A stretch of DNA of 64,000 nt from Auanema rhodensis (GCA_964057225.1 OZ059898.1:5456001-5520000), one strand, 5' to 3'. Shown: positions 39,158 through 51,744, counted from the first letter of the stretch. Made by a program: numbers and translations. The notes: a model not told the origin generated them from the letters alone.

Positions 39158-42037
39158 TTACTCAGTAAATGCTGGTAGTAAAGCTTGTTCTTCTCTAGAT
39201 TCTAGCCGAATAGTGATCTGAAACGAATACTACAAAGGTTTCAAATGGAACAAGTTAGTCAGTACAACTAATTGGAAATGCAATGCAAATACACCTGGTC
39301 TCAATTTCTAAGAAATAGATCTTTCAATATACTTCCTTTACATATAAATTTAAATGAAACAATACTATCAAACATTTTACCTTAGTATTCTGTTTTGTCC
39401 ATAAACGAATTAAAATCCACTTCTTATCATATTGAATCTTCTTATCCTTTAGTTGAGTTAAATCATAAATTTGTCCCATCAATGGTTTTCTATAAAACAA
39501 ATGCTACTCATCCTACTAAATATATATATATATATATATAACTTTAGAATACAGTTAATATAACAAGTATTTGACTATATGTATCTAAATAACTTACCCA
39601 GCTCTTAGTCCAACTAGAAAAAAATTGTAAATTACCAACATTCCGTCATCTGTTATAACAGCTAGACGTTTTTCATACTTATTCAGACCAACCTTCTTGT
39701 GAATATATGAACAGGACGAATTTGCACGAGAACAAAGTAAATCCTAATAAATACATAATTATTTTCCTTTATATAAATATATATATTATAGTTAGTTATT
39801 TTTCTATCTTTCAACGCTAGTCACTAGACTTCTCATCAACTTAATCAATTCTTGAACACTTGCCTACTTCTCCATCTGCAACTTTCTAGCAAATTAACTG
39901 AAAGAAAGATTCACCTGCTCGGGTAATTCTATATATTTCTTTTTCAGCCACATTCCAGGTGTTTTAAAAATGAAAACGCGATAAAGTCACGTGAACTGCT
40001 CACGTCAACCCTTTCAAGAGCAGCGACTATAATTGAATCATGATAGAAATACATAAATCAGAGAAAAAAACAATACAATTAAGAATAAAAATAATTTATT
40101 AATTATATTTTTATAAATCAACTATTTAACTATATTAATATTTTACAAACAAATCAGGTCCGGCTCAAAACGTAGTCTTATTTTCATTTCTTATCAATAG
40201 GTCTCCATTACGAAGTATAATCAATAGATATAGTAAATAACATACAAACCAAGCAAGAAAATTTATTATATGATTGAAACAATTTATAAATTTTCTAAAA
40301 AAATAGAAAAGTCTTCGAAGTTTGCTTTTTTTACAAAACGAAAATACAGATGTGGCGAAGTTAGTCAAAAAATAATAAATGTGATCATTCGTAATCATTC
40401 TCCAAATTTTTACACAGGAAACAAATATATCTACTTGTATTTTTTTCGATCCAAAATTTCAATTAGATCATTTACTGACGGTAAAGCATGTTTTGTTTCT
40501 ATTAATTCCTTTAAAAAATAAAGTTAAAAAATATTAAATTGAACACTAACTTTTCCTTCTCCAACTTCCACCCAGGTTTCAGATCTATGTTGAGAAAATG
40601 CAACTCGTTTACTTGGATATCCAAAGTGGTCAATTTGGATATACTGTAAACCATTCTATATTTCCTTGAATAAGCTAAAGCACATACGGTCGATCTGCCG
40701 TCCAACTTGGGCTCATCCATCCAGCGTACTGAAACATCTCGGGATTTCACCCGTCTATTCGATATTACAAATGAAGCAAAAATTTTGAAATGTAATCTTC
40801 GTGCAATGTGTTCTCTATCAAAGTATTGACGGACATCTGATGTACGGTATCTCTTTTTCTGAAGAAATAGTCAAAGAGTTCATGGATATAGAGATAATAC
40901 AGTAAACTGACAACATGATTTTCTTCAAATTCACCAAAAATATCTTCGCCTTCTACTTGACAATGAGGTATATTATGTGCAGTTCCTACAACAAGTCTAA
41001 AATAATATTTTGTTTTATCATGTTAAAAACAATAAAACATTCTTCCTTACTTGCATAAGTCTTTGAAGTTATCAACAGGATTTTTTAAATATATCCTCAG
41101 CATAGTATGAATTTCAGGTATAACCACTTCTTCGGATAATGAATTAAATGCAATCTGCAACACTATTCTAAGTTTTTTTCTTATTAATAGATATATGAAT
41201 AACAACTATTATAAGAAAAATTATATATCTTACCGACAGAATTTTTTCTAAGGAATCTAGATTAACCTTCTTTGACATAATGATACATATTTTTGGTCGG
41301 TTATTAATGTTATAAGTTAAAAAATCAATAATATCAAGAGTTTTTTCTAAAATAATATATTTATTATTTTAAAAAATCAAAAATAAAAATAAAATTTACC
41401 TAATGGAAATCTGTCGACAGATAACTTAACTTCATTGGATATAGTTCTTGCCCAATCACCATCCTTCTTTAACCATTCAACAAAGTTCAGAGTTCGTTTT
41501 AGCTCAGGATCAATACACACCTCTTCCTATAAATATAATTAAATATATAATACATTTCAAACATATAATAATAAAATTTGAGAACTTCTTCTTTCAATTT
41601 TATTTCCTCTCGCATAAAGGACGTACACAAGTCATCCTTTTCAACTGGCACTCCTCGTGGAAATTCAATTTCTTCTGCATCCTACAAAGTAATTATTAAA
41701 TTTTATTAAAACTTTATAAATAATGAAATTATAATATTTTTTTAAATATATTTACTTACTGAAAAATCACTGCTAATACCAAGATTTTCATCTTTCTCCA
41801 ACCCCGGATAGAATGTTTCGTCTTTAAGATCGTCATAATTACCATCTTCAGGATATGGATCACATTCCTAAAATATAAAGAATTATAATATTCATAAAAT
41901 GATAGATAAGAAATTAAGAGATATAGAAAACGTACGAGAACGATTTCAACGTTCGTTTCATCTTCGTGGACAGCATCGATGTACGAATCCTGAAGCGTCG
42001 GTGGAGCTAAATCAATGTCTTCCAACTCATTAGACAT
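39158..42037 (-). CDS. Unrecognised multi-exon gene with C-terminal PH-like domain; 3' half does not join cleanly
   Basis: Exons (minus): 42037-41936, 41867-41760, 41681-41586, 41526-41400, 41346-41234, 41154-41051, 40996-40912, 40858-40551; phases agree across all eight. The N-terminus is acidic (starts MSNELEDIDLAPP). Later exons have a helical pattern; exon 8 reads KKRYRTSDVRQYF and holds WMDEPKLDGRST. Three C-terminal exons also join cleanly: 39743-39598, 39489-39381 and 39217-39158. They look like a pleckstrin-homology fold (KYEKRLAVITDDGMLVIY, then a strand-rich part, then a final helix SREEQALLPAFTE). Between them, coding-like pieces at about 40508-40435 (DLIEILDRKKYK) and 40026-39915 (KKKYIELPEQ) are in frames that cannot be connected without a stop. 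That suggests an unusual splice, assembly indels or decay. Function unknown. A TTGTTTAG acceptor directly before the ATG may be a trans-splice site. Confidence 0.65.
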
Positions 42038-42429
42038 ACTAAACAATAACTTTGTTAAGAAATAAGCAGAATTACAAAAACTGGAAAACGTTCTTCATAA
42101 TTCTATTGAAAATCATTCTGAGAACAAAAATAAATGTGTTATTTTTAAAAATCAAAAGTACCCGCCCACTACTTCGTCTGTCTATATTTGAGAAATTCAT
42201 TTGTTCCGACCATTCTGATCCATTAACTTTAAGTTCAAACTACAAGTTGCACAGACATGTAAATAAGTTACGTTCCAAAGAATCAGAAATAATTAATTTA
42301 TACAGATAGATTCAAGATTCATACCATTACAAATCCAAACAATTTTTACGTCAATTTTCACGTTTTCTTATGTAAATCATTTGTGAATTAAACATAGTTT
42401 ATACTGGTTGATATTCGATACATAAATTA
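42038..42429. promoter_or_regulatory. 392-bp divergent intergenic region, probable shared promoter
   Basis: The start codons at 42037 (minus) and 42430 (plus) point away from each other across this interval, so both genes probably draw on it. An 85-codon + strand ORF (42052-42309) is present but matches nothing and has no clear join to the downstream gene. Confidence 0.5.
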
Positions 42430-44122
42430 ATGGATAAAAAGTATTTAACACTGTTTTTGTTTTTAATTTTTTAATTTAATAACTTCAGCGTAAACTTTGG
42501 AAACTCTGATCCACGTCTATTCATTCCACCTGTACTGTCCGGATTTAATCTTAATCCATTGTCGTGCGAATTATCAAGAAAAAAGACTGTTGATGGAAAA
42601 AAGTTTTTATTTTTTTATGAATTAATAACTTTATTATTAAACAAAAATATTTAGAATTGTTTATACGTTTTCTATAGCATTAGAATCAGTTGATTCAAAT
42701 TCGCTATTTCAAAGTAACAATCCAACTTCAATAAATACAGTCTTAACAGAAAAGTTGTTGCATAACTGAAACCATTATTTTAATTTCTTTCCAATTCAGA
42801 GATTTAACAAAGGATGTCATAGCAAAACCAAGCAAGGGTTGGAATTATTATTTTATTTCTTTAATTTAAAACAATATCAGATGAGGAGAAAGCACGGAAG
42901 GTATTCTGTGACGGAGCTTGCTCTCGGAAATATTTACCAAACTGTTTGATAACCATATCTGAATGTAAGCATCAATTATGTCCTATTTGTGTGGAATTAG
43001 TAAAGCTACCAGACGGTATGTGTTTAGGCTATTCGGCTGTAATCTAAAGCTATTTAGGTGCTATGTCATGCAGTTCATTTGCTTGTACCCGAAAAGTCAT
43101 GTTTAATCATCTATCTTCAGATGAAGCTTTAAGATCATATAATCATATAGTAATATGAGATTATTTAATTGTGTTGTTAATGTTTTTAGTTATAGATTCG
43201 TACCCGATGTATAGAAAATGCAGCCGAAAAACGAAAAAATAACCAAATTTCAGATACAGAATCCTATATCTACTGCTATAGACAGCCAAGGTAGAGTATT
43301 TTATAGTTTATATTTATTTATTACATACATTGAACATAAACTTTGTTTTAGTATGGTACGTCTTGTTGATGTTATTAGCGGGTCATCAAAGGTACTATTT
43401 AAGATATGTATATTATTTTTATATTTTATTTCAAGAGCCCTGTTACTATGTCTACTGCTGCTGAAAGAAGGTTTACAAACCTGACTATTAGCTATATTAT
43501 TTGGTTCAATATGTTATTATAGCCCATTTACTGTATATTTTAATAATTCATTGGATGGCAATGATATAATTCGATTGTTTTCTAGTTATAGAGCCCAAGC
43601 AGATAAAACAATGGTTTTTTTTTAATTCCTGGTTCCAAATTTTAATAACTTATATTTAGATTCCACTAATTGTCTTAGAGCATGAAAAGGCTAAAGTGAA
43701 TGTATTATTAATTCTCAGAGACGGAAATACCAGTAGAAGGTAAGAAGTGTGAAAACAATTTGTTTCAAAAACTTACTATTTCAGAATGTTATTGAGTTAC
43801 GAGTTTCCAGCAACATGTTCATTACATAAGGCGTTGTCGGATTGTATTGGAAAATGGGGAAGGTATACTCTTTTCGCATATACATTATTCTTATTCATGA
43901 TTTAGTGTATTGGAAAATGATGATTGTCGAATATTCTACTGTGATGGTATTAACATATCTTCAATTCGTCAATTGAAATCAGATGAGCATAGAGAGGTTT
44001 CATATCTTTCTGTTTAATTATTACTGTTTTTCTTCTTGTTCTAGGCTTGTCTATTTAGCTATAAAGGGTTGTCCGGAAATTTACACTTTGTAGTGGATTC
44101 AGCTGGATGTGTACGTTTATAA
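42430..44122 (+). CDS. RING-like zinc-binding protein, 14 small exons, 358 aa
   Basis: Exons: 42430-42440, 42489-42602, 42655-42753, 42800-42837, 42881-43015, 43058-43149, 43196-43290, 43352-43391, 43436-43470, 43523-43613, 43660-43739, 43785-43862, 43906-43996, 44045-44122. Every junction keeps phase. Residues 97-142 carry a RING-like ligand pattern: Cys97, Cys101, Cys109, Cys116-x-His118, Cys121, Cys124 (CKHQLCPIC), Cys137 and Cys142. This suggests an E3 ubiquitin ligase-type or related zinc module. The rest (about residues 150-358) is an unrecognised globular region with IPLIVLEHEKAKVNVLLIL and ending DSAGCVRL. The 11-nt first exon (MDKN) is the least certain. The first Cys pair is spaced by three residues instead of two, so it may be a RING variant. 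Convergent with the gene at 44200-45180, 77 bp apart. Confidence 0.75.
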
Positions 44123-44199
44123 AATTAAATTTTTTTAAATATGTTCGAAAAATATTCTTTTATTTGAAAAAAAATATGTCAATATAGTAATACTAGTTA

Positions 44200-45180
44200 T
44201 TATTCATTTTGATTATAATCACTGAAAAACCGAAGAACGATTTCATTAACAAGTAAATCTGAATGAGATTTTTTAACATCAAACGAACTTTATCATTTAT
44301 TTACCTGGACTATCTCGGCTTCTTGACCAATTCTCATGAGAAATAGAATTAATAGAAAGAGATGAATTTTCATTAAGATCCTTGAGGAGGTTGATCATCT
44401 TTTCATTAACTCTATTCCAAATAAAGTCATACAGTGTATTTTTTGGTTGGTTCTGATAAGCTATAAGATTAGGCAAATTCTTAATAGTTAAGCATATACC
44501 AACATATATGTCTTTAATCCCTCCGGGACGGCTTTCAAGAAATTTTCAAAATTTTGCTGGTGGATAGATGAAAACATTTCATCTTCTTGGTTTTCTTCAT
44601 CTATCCAAAGTGTTCTTCCTTCAAATCTTTCATATTGTTTCTCTGAAATATGTACATTCTTAGTTCAATGTTAATGGCAAGATGATATAAGTTACCTAAA
44701 AATTTCTCACAATCATTTTTTTCTTGACCATATTTAGTAAAACTAATCCTAGAAATCTTTTGTCCAATTATAACCTTCAGCTTTGTTTCTTCAATTCCTA
44801 TTTCGGGCAAACGAATCTTGAATCTTATAATATATAGTTTTTTATAAATATACTTACACTTATTCCATATTCAGAGAGGCTCTTATCTTTGGGTGCACAA
44901 ACTTTGATTTTTTCACGATATTCGGGTTTCGTGTAGCATCTTACTTTGATCTCGCGTTGATTATCTAATATATAATTAATTTTTTATATAATTTTTTTGT
45001 TTGAGTAAAATGTAGGATCCTTAATGCCTCTCGTGTTCTTTACCATATAAATTTACCTTCATTTTTATTTTTTAATATAATGAGCCCTCTCCAAATGACA
45101 TTGTTTAATTGCCATACTGTAGCGATATAGTCAGTAATCTCAGTATCAGTTTGTGAGTTGTCCAAATGGATTATCGTCAT
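44200..45180 (-). CDS. Unrecognised 233-aa protein, 6 exons
   Basis: Exons (minus): 45180-45057, 44964-44858, 44816-44696, 44642-44500, 44452-44305, 44258-44200; phases agree throughout, with introns of 41-92 bp. An in-frame ATG nine bases upstream (45189) would add three residues. The protein starts MTIIHLDNSQTDTEITDYI, is rich in charged residues, has VIWRGLIILKNKNE near residue 30, an acidic stretch DEENQEDEMF in the middle, and no signal peptide or membrane segment. I do not recognise the family. The VIWRGLIILK segment is weakly reminiscent of SPOC domains, which I would not claim. Confidence 0.7.
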
Positions 45181-45189
45181 ACCTACCAT

Positions 45190-47037
45190 TACAAAAGGGA
45201 AATAGCAGATGCTGAACGAACGGCCAAGTAAGTATATTTAAATGAAAAAATAATCATCTATCGCACGTGGATTACGTGTACTTGTACTTATAGTTTTCAA
45301 ACTTGCTCACATCTTAATTTTTTCTAAATAATTTTTGATTCAAAGCACACAGCTTTTTGTTTATTATACCTAAATTTCTCTAATACGTCTGAACATGAAG
45401 TAGCGTTTATTTTCGAACATGATCGTTTTAGATAAAAATCACATCTTTTATACGAATTACCGGTTTCTGCGCTATTGGCTTTTTCTGCAAAGTTTACATG
45501 ATCAAAATAAGTTACATTGTCATTTTCTCTTCTCTTAACTGTAATGTTTCATTTTGCTCGATAATTTGTTCAAAATATTAAAATGACAACGACAAATCGC
45601 GGAATCATTTATAATTTTGAATCAAGAATTGCGCATCAAACACATAATGATTAAGATAATTTATTTTTCGATTCCTTTTTTGATTCAGAAAAGGAATGAG
45701 GTTTGCTTGTCACTTAAACTCAGCCTTAATATAATATTGGATCAAGTGCCACTCATTTTCATTTAGAAATTGCTAAAGAGATAATTTCTAATTACATAGT
45801 GGCTGATAATGATTTTTTTCTGTTAGCAACTCATATCTTATTTGATAACTGGAATGTAGTATGAAAATGAGAGCAGTCTTTTGTTGTAATCACGCACGTG
45901 CTCTTCCTATTTACCTAAAATAAGCTAGTAAAAGAACGAGAATTGATTAGATGTATATTATGTTGTTTAAGCTGATTTTGATCCAAAAACTCTATTACAA
46001 CAATTTCTAAAACAGATGTAGTATGCCAACAACTGTTAGTATATGTATCTGCTTTGATCATGAGCCATTGAAGTTAGCAAGAAGCAATAGACTCTGGCTC
46101 TTCTTGTTGTATTTTGACAGCTGATACGCTGATGCTATGAAACGTTTCACGGTAATTCTAAGAAATCGATCAAACGATATTGTTGTTGATCTTATTGAAA
46201 TGATTATTCAGTTTTTTCACACACACATAAATATATATATATATATATATACGTGTGAATATATGCAATTAGACAACAAACCATGATCACAGACCTGCCA
46301 ATCAATTCAATTTCATATGTGCGTTCATGACTATTAAAGAACCCAATTCCTGTTTTACACGTGCTATATGACCGAATATGTCAATTTTGAAAAAAATGTT
46401 TATATTTAGCATTGATAATGTGAAAGAGACCGCTAAAAGCAATGTTTTAATCCAAATTATCACATGATAAGGCACCAAGCGACTTTTCTGATAACCGTAG
46501 GTTTCTCCAATTATTTCACGGTTTTGCGTTGAAAAATAATCATTAGGAATCAGACATTCCTACACATGTATTAAAAAGAGGATCAAATAAGAAAATTTTA
46601 TAATCTCATTTCAGCATTTCGCATACAAGCAATACATTCTCAATATCGTTATAAGTTAACCTTCACGCTTTTTAATACACACATAATACACTCTAGTGAT
46701 GAAAACACTATGTACAGGATTCTCCTGCTTGGTAAAAAACCCCCAGAAAACATGGGGATAGACAATATAAGTACGGCGAGAATAGCATTAACAACACACC
46801 TGTATATCAAAAGATACAAATATCAATATAGTATTATCACAAAAAAACGTTAAAAGCTACATACATGGCATACTGTCCGCAAAATCTTTTCAAGTGTACA
46901 GGATATATCAAAAATAAAAAAAGGAACCCGATGTTTATGATTCTAAGAAACTACTTTGTCGAGACGACTTTAAGGATTAGGTTAAACGGATGTCATCGTT
47001 ATTAAAATCAATGTAAGGTTTTGAAAATGTTCAATAC
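45190..47037. other. 1.85-kb intergenic region
   Basis: Lies between the 3' end of the pyruvate dehydrogenase kinase gene and the start of the next minus-strand gene. It has an AT microsatellite at about 46227-46251 flanked by CA/TG runs. No exon chain or RNA gene recognised. Probably the promoter of the 45180 gene at its left edge. Confidence 0.65.
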
Positions 47038-48766
47038 TTATGTTGGCCGGTTTCCTTGTCCGGGTACATGATGCGACCAATCAGCGACCTTAAAATTTAT
47101 GATAGGAACAAAATAGAAAGAGAACATACCTGAGGACCCATTGTCAAATTTCTTCTGGATGATGTACTATATATTGGAAGTACTTCACTTGCCTCAACAG
47201 GAACAGCCTAGTATGTGATAATTGATCATATTTACAATGCGAACCACAATACCTTCAGGTATACACAGGCGTCTGTTCCATACCCCTCCATGGAAACCAA
47301 GAAGAGATCACCAAGAAAATATCTAGCGTACAACCGAGAGAGTGGAAGACCATATCCATATCCTGCCTGAACTAGACATAGAGAAAGCTTAAAATGTTCA
47401 TTCATACCAAAGGTGCTTGAGTCCCATCTCTAGGTGGTGGTGGAGCAGTACTATACATGTAATTATATAAACGCTCTAATATTGTCCTAGAAACGCCACC
47501 GCCACGATCACAAACCTTAAATATTCACAATAAAATAAACCTAGAAATTATAGACAACCTTGATAGAGAGATCTTCATTTCCACGAACAACATACACTTG
47601 AATATCCGGAAGATCATCATCTACTCCATGATGTTCAACTGTTGCTCTCATTGAATTCTAGAGAAAAGGTCAAAGTACATTTCACTTTAAAAAAACCCAC
47701 TTTGAAAAGTTCGAACATTATATGATAAAGATGACTGGGAACGGCAACAATTTTGATTGGCTTCCCCTGAAAAATCAATTCTATTTTAACAGAAAGCTCA
47801 AAAAAAAAGACCTTGTCAACACTGTTGATCATCTGTAATTTCATAGCGGGGCTCGTGAGATAGTAACGATCACAAAGAAAACTAAAACTACTGTTAGAAA
47901 TGTTCATAGAAAGCTATTATTGTACCGTGCATTCTCAAAAGCATCATAAACAACACTCTCGACATCACAAGCTGGGTCAATGCAGCCAACATGTCTAGGA
48001 CTCTCCGGTAGCACAGAACCAAAAACAACAAGGTGTTGATTTTGTAACATTCTTATGGAGATTCTATTGATGTAAAATCGATCCAAAAAATATTGTATGC
48101 CTTCAAAAACAAATAAACATACATAATATGAGAAATCGTACCTTTTTCACTAGCAATATCAACACCATCGCTTTCCCTCAATTCGATAAGACCTTCAGCC
48201 ATAGTTTCTACTACATGTGCATGGCGTTTCAGAATCAACTGAAGTTGGTCGTTGAATCTGAAAAGGAACTTTTATGTAACAAACAACAGTGTAAAAAAAG
48301 ACAGCTCAATTACCTAGATATGTTATCGCTCGAAGGACCTGAGTTTTCGAATTTTAGTAAATCTTCAAAGCTGTCACAGTACCTTTAAGAAAATCAATAA
48401 AATATATTTTGAAAATTAAACAGACCATTCGGATACCATTTTCGAACTTGGCATTTGAAGAAGTTTGGGAGGGAGCAGAGAAAATTCCTAAACAAATTGA
48501 ATAATATTCATTTAGCTTTTAATACTGACCTGCATAATGTTGGCTAAACGAACAAGGAGCTCATTTTTTAGGAAGGTATATGAAGTAGAAGCTGTACCAA
48601 TACGGCCGAAATCCAAATATTGTTGAATCGTCAGCGACGAAGGTTGGAATTGACTTAAAAAATAATAAATCAAAAGAAATCGAAATAATAAAACAGACCT
48701 ATAATAATCAAGCTTCTTTGTTACCGCACCAACAAATGGTCCAAGAACCCGTCTTGTTAAGTTCAT
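47038..48766 (-). CDS. pdhk-2: Mitochondrial pyruvate dehydrogenase kinase, 13 exons, 399 aa
   Basis: Phosphorylates the E1-alpha subunit of the pyruvate dehydrogenase complex in the matrix and so reduces acetyl-CoA supply. Exons (minus): 48766-48699, 48653-48530, 48487-48426, 48382-48314, 48257-48142, 48100-47926, 47881-47812, 47766-47701, 47657-47559, 47515-47408, 47366-47253, 47207-47130, 47088-47038; all phases agree. The N-terminal helical domain has the family motif [12 protein letters not shown] (~119-130). The GHKL ATPase domain has the N-box FELFKNSMRA (~246-255), G1 box DRGGG (~286-290), and [10 protein letters not shown] and EGYGTDA (~321-352). All expected ATP-binding residues are present, so it looks active. 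Length is usual for the family. A TTTTCAG acceptor two bases before the ATG, with no upstream exon needed, suggests trans-splicing. The symbol follows the C. elegans orthologue from memory. Confidence 0.93.
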
Positions 48767-48810
48767 GTCTGAAAATAGTTAATGAATATACGATTTCGGA
48801 ATGAATTGAA

Positions 48811-49550
48811 TTATGTCATGACGTTTAATATAAGAACGGTTATCATTTTCAACAGCATTTCTTCATGAGTATTTCTTTTGCGATAAGCCTAGAGAAACAA
48901 ATGCAAAAAATAAAAATTGGAAAACAGCAGTCGAGACCGAGTGATAATTTGTACTGGTGTAGAAAAAATAGATGACTTAAGTGAGTTATCTGAGAACTGC
49001 TAGTTGCTCGGATGTTCAAAGATAAACTATAGGAGCCAAATATGATCAAGAAACTTGCAATGCCAGTCGTCATTAAAAATGTTTTCAGAAACAGGTTGGG
49101 TTGGAAACAGACCAAAATTTTCAAAGAAATGGAAAGCAGGAATGAAAGTGAAATACACAAGAATAAAAAATATAGGGTAGTAATATCAGAATCGCATAGC
49201 TAAAGGTAACATGTTGCATAATATAAGTTAATATTGAATTCAACAACATCCTTACAAATGACCAACAGCTCTAGTGGAAGAAATCAATTAAAGCCTTGAG
49301 ATGCTTTTGACTGGCCAGAGTGGATAAGCAAAGACGAAACGTGCTCCATCCCCCGCAGTCATGTGTCCAATAATGTTCTAACGAACAGACATAACATTGG
49401 AGTTCCCCATACAATTATAAAACCAATGTAACTTATAGATGAATAACGCAAAGATGTGATACTAGATTTTGTAGTTGATTCAGTGTTTGTATTTTCACTT
49501 TTTTCTGTGTGTGGGCGAGCGTTAAAAGAGAAACTCTCACGTACATGCAT
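48811..49550 (-). CDS. Probable small membrane-protein gene upstream of pdhk-2; exon structure unresolved
   Basis: Coding-like pieces on the minus strand in register with splice signals. One ORF starts ATG at 49550 and encodes a polar N-terminus then a membrane-like segment YIGFIIVWGTPMLCLF (49550-49359). A middle block at about 49170-49030 is open, with FNDDWHCKFLDHIWLL. The last exon begins after TTTCTCTAG at 48888 and reads AYRKRNTHEEMLL to a TAA at 48813-48811. I could not find one set of introns joining all pieces. Its end is 44 bp from the pdhk-2 ATG, which suggests co-transcription. Family not recognised. Confidence 0.4.
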
Positions 49551-50203
49551 TGAAATATTGCGAATAGAAAAGGCATTTAAACTTTGAAATGAGAAAGATT
49601 AAAGCTTCGTACATTTGAGGACTTTTACGCTTCACAGTAAATCAAAGAGGAACGGAACACGAGACATCAGAATAGCGAGCATGAAGGGAACCGGCTCGAA
49701 AGGAACAATATGGAGGGCGGAGTAATCGTAAAAGCTGCGCAAGTGCGGTGCGTCTGGACGTATTTTAGGTGCGCCTGATAAAAAAATTCTAAAATTATTA
49801 AAATATAACTTAAACAATCGCAATATATGATTGCTAAATGAGTATGAAAAATATTGCAATACTATGATTTGATACTAACAAAGGAAAAACTAGTTGAAAC
49901 GAACTTACTTGTAAGTCAGGTTGCTATTGTTTTATCTTGCTTGATTTTCAACCGAAATATTTTTTAAAGAAGTTGTATATAAATGTTTTTCACTTATGTC
50001 ACGTAATCACGTCATGCTAGCGTTTTGAGTTTATAATTAGCTTTTTAATCTTGTAAATGATTTTGTAATTCTCCTAACATTTCATTATACTAATGCTTTG
50101 GTTTAAATGTAATTACATATTATTTGTTTCAATTTCTTCTCCTTATATAAATCAATTAAATTATCTTACAATAAAACAAAAATTTATTCAGATTGTAGAT
50201 CTA
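49551..50203. promoter_or_regulatory. Region between the membrane-protein gene and the divergent SAM gene
   Basis: Contains a GC-rich patch (about 49660-49775) open on the minus strand (GAPKIRPDAPHLRSFYDY) behind a TTTTTTTATCAG acceptor; it may be a 5' exon of the minus-strand gene or promoter DNA. ACGT cores (CACGTAA, CACGTCA) occur at 50000-50014. The + strand gene start is preceded by TTATTCAG at 50184-50191, a plausible trans-splice acceptor. Confidence 0.4.
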
Positions 50204-50586
50204 ATGACTTCTAATCAAGAAGTTTATCAGGCAACAGGTCACCGACCGATTTGTTTTTGGACTGCTAGTGACGTCGATGATTGGTTGAGGAAAAGAAGAC
50301 CAAAATTGGCTTTGAAATATTCCTTATTTTTTCTTCGGCATAATATATCAGGTTTATACAATTAAAAATAATATTGATTAACCCTGTCTAATTCACAGGG
50401 CGTGTACTAGTTGACATCAGTGATTCGGATCTTGAAGAAATTGGTATTACTTCTTTTGATGAAAGGTGAACCATTCTATGATACTATTTTCCACTATATG
50501 AACTCTATAGACAGGATATCTTGTTAGAGATTAGAAAGGAAAAATTGTACAATGATATGGATGAGTTATCTAAGCTTAGGTGCTAG
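50204..50586 (+). CDS. Small SAM-domain protein of the SAMD10/SAMD12-aveugle type, 96 aa
   Basis: Three exons: 50204-50351, 50399-50465, 50511-50586, in phase. The SAM domain spans about residues 19-85: FWTASDVDDWLRKR, then RHNISGRVLVDISDSDLEEIGI, then RQDILLEIRKEKLYNDMDEL. The order and the C-terminal helix match SAMD10/12 and Drosophila aveugle (hyphen). The latter bridges CNK and KSR in Raf activation downstream of Ras; that role here is inferred from family membership only. The protein is almost nothing but the SAM domain, as in aveugle. The terminal Arg-Cys-stop lies where a weak GTGCTA donor could alternatively extend the protein. Confidence 0.75.
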
Positions 50587-51744
50587 AAAGTAATTGGGTT
50601 CACTCTACCAGCTTATATGTCGGTAAGCTCAGCTTTATGATTTTGTGTATGATTCTCGGTAATAATCATTGCGTGTATATACATAATTATTACATTTCCA
50701 AAATAAGTTGTTCAGAAAAATATATTTTATACATAAATTATTGTTTACTTTCGGAGCTGATATATTTTCTAATGTAATCCTTTACTAACCACTTCAGACA
50801 AGACTATGATTAAGGTCATCTTATATTCTAAATTAGTTCAAGCATCTCGGTAAATGAGATATAAATCAAGCTTATTATTATGATTGCACTTCTCATTAAT
50901 AAAATTGTGAATTAACGCTTAATTCTTGCTGCAAATTCAAAAGGCATATCTAAGCGATATTGAAGGATTTCTAATTTTGTTAAATAGATCAATAGTTTAC
51001 ACATATTAAGCCAAAATGTTGGTAATTTTACAAAGCATCAATATGGGATTTTAATTTTATAATCTCCTGCCTAGGTTTGGAACTCTAATAAACTGGGGTA
51101 TTAAAACAAGTTCACTCATGTTTTCATCATTCCTCTACTCTGTAGAACTTCATTGTAAATCTGTATCTTATATCTCGTATCTTTAGATAGTAGAAAAAAA
51201 AGCAAAATGCATGAGCAGAAAAATGTTTATTAATAAAAAACTATTATACATGTATGCATACTAATATGGAAAATCTCTTATATACATGAAAATGTAGCAC
51301 CCGACTCTTAACGGCAAATCTAATACCGAGAGAAAGTTTTTTGAACAAGCCAATCTAATACTTATATACAAAAAAAAATTATATAAAATGGCAAACTTTG
51401 CGAGAACAGCATGGTCATTTTCTCAAGATTATTGATTATCTTTCAAATTAGGAGACTTGAGAAGCATATATCATATTATATGAAAAGTCGTAGAAACTTG
51501 AAATTATTTAAAAGTTTTGGAATACTATCAGCTGTTAGACAATATCTGAATCCTATTTTGATAAAACAAAAAAAGATTTCGAATTATGACCAATTTTTGA
51601 TACTTCCTTGTATATGCAAAAGCCAGGTAACTAGATGTCTAATGTAAGCCTGAAGGCAAGATATGAGACTAAAAAGTCAAGCTTTAAATTATAGAATAGC
51701 AAGTAAAATATAAAATCCTAAAAGAAAGTTTGATGGTGTTCAAT
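50587..51744. other. Intergenic region, no gene seen
   Basis: A+T-rich with unconvincing ORFs on both strands (largest 78 codons at 51411-51647). It holds the convergent 3' ends of the SAM-domain gene and the minus-strand gene ending at 51745. Confidence 0.7.
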
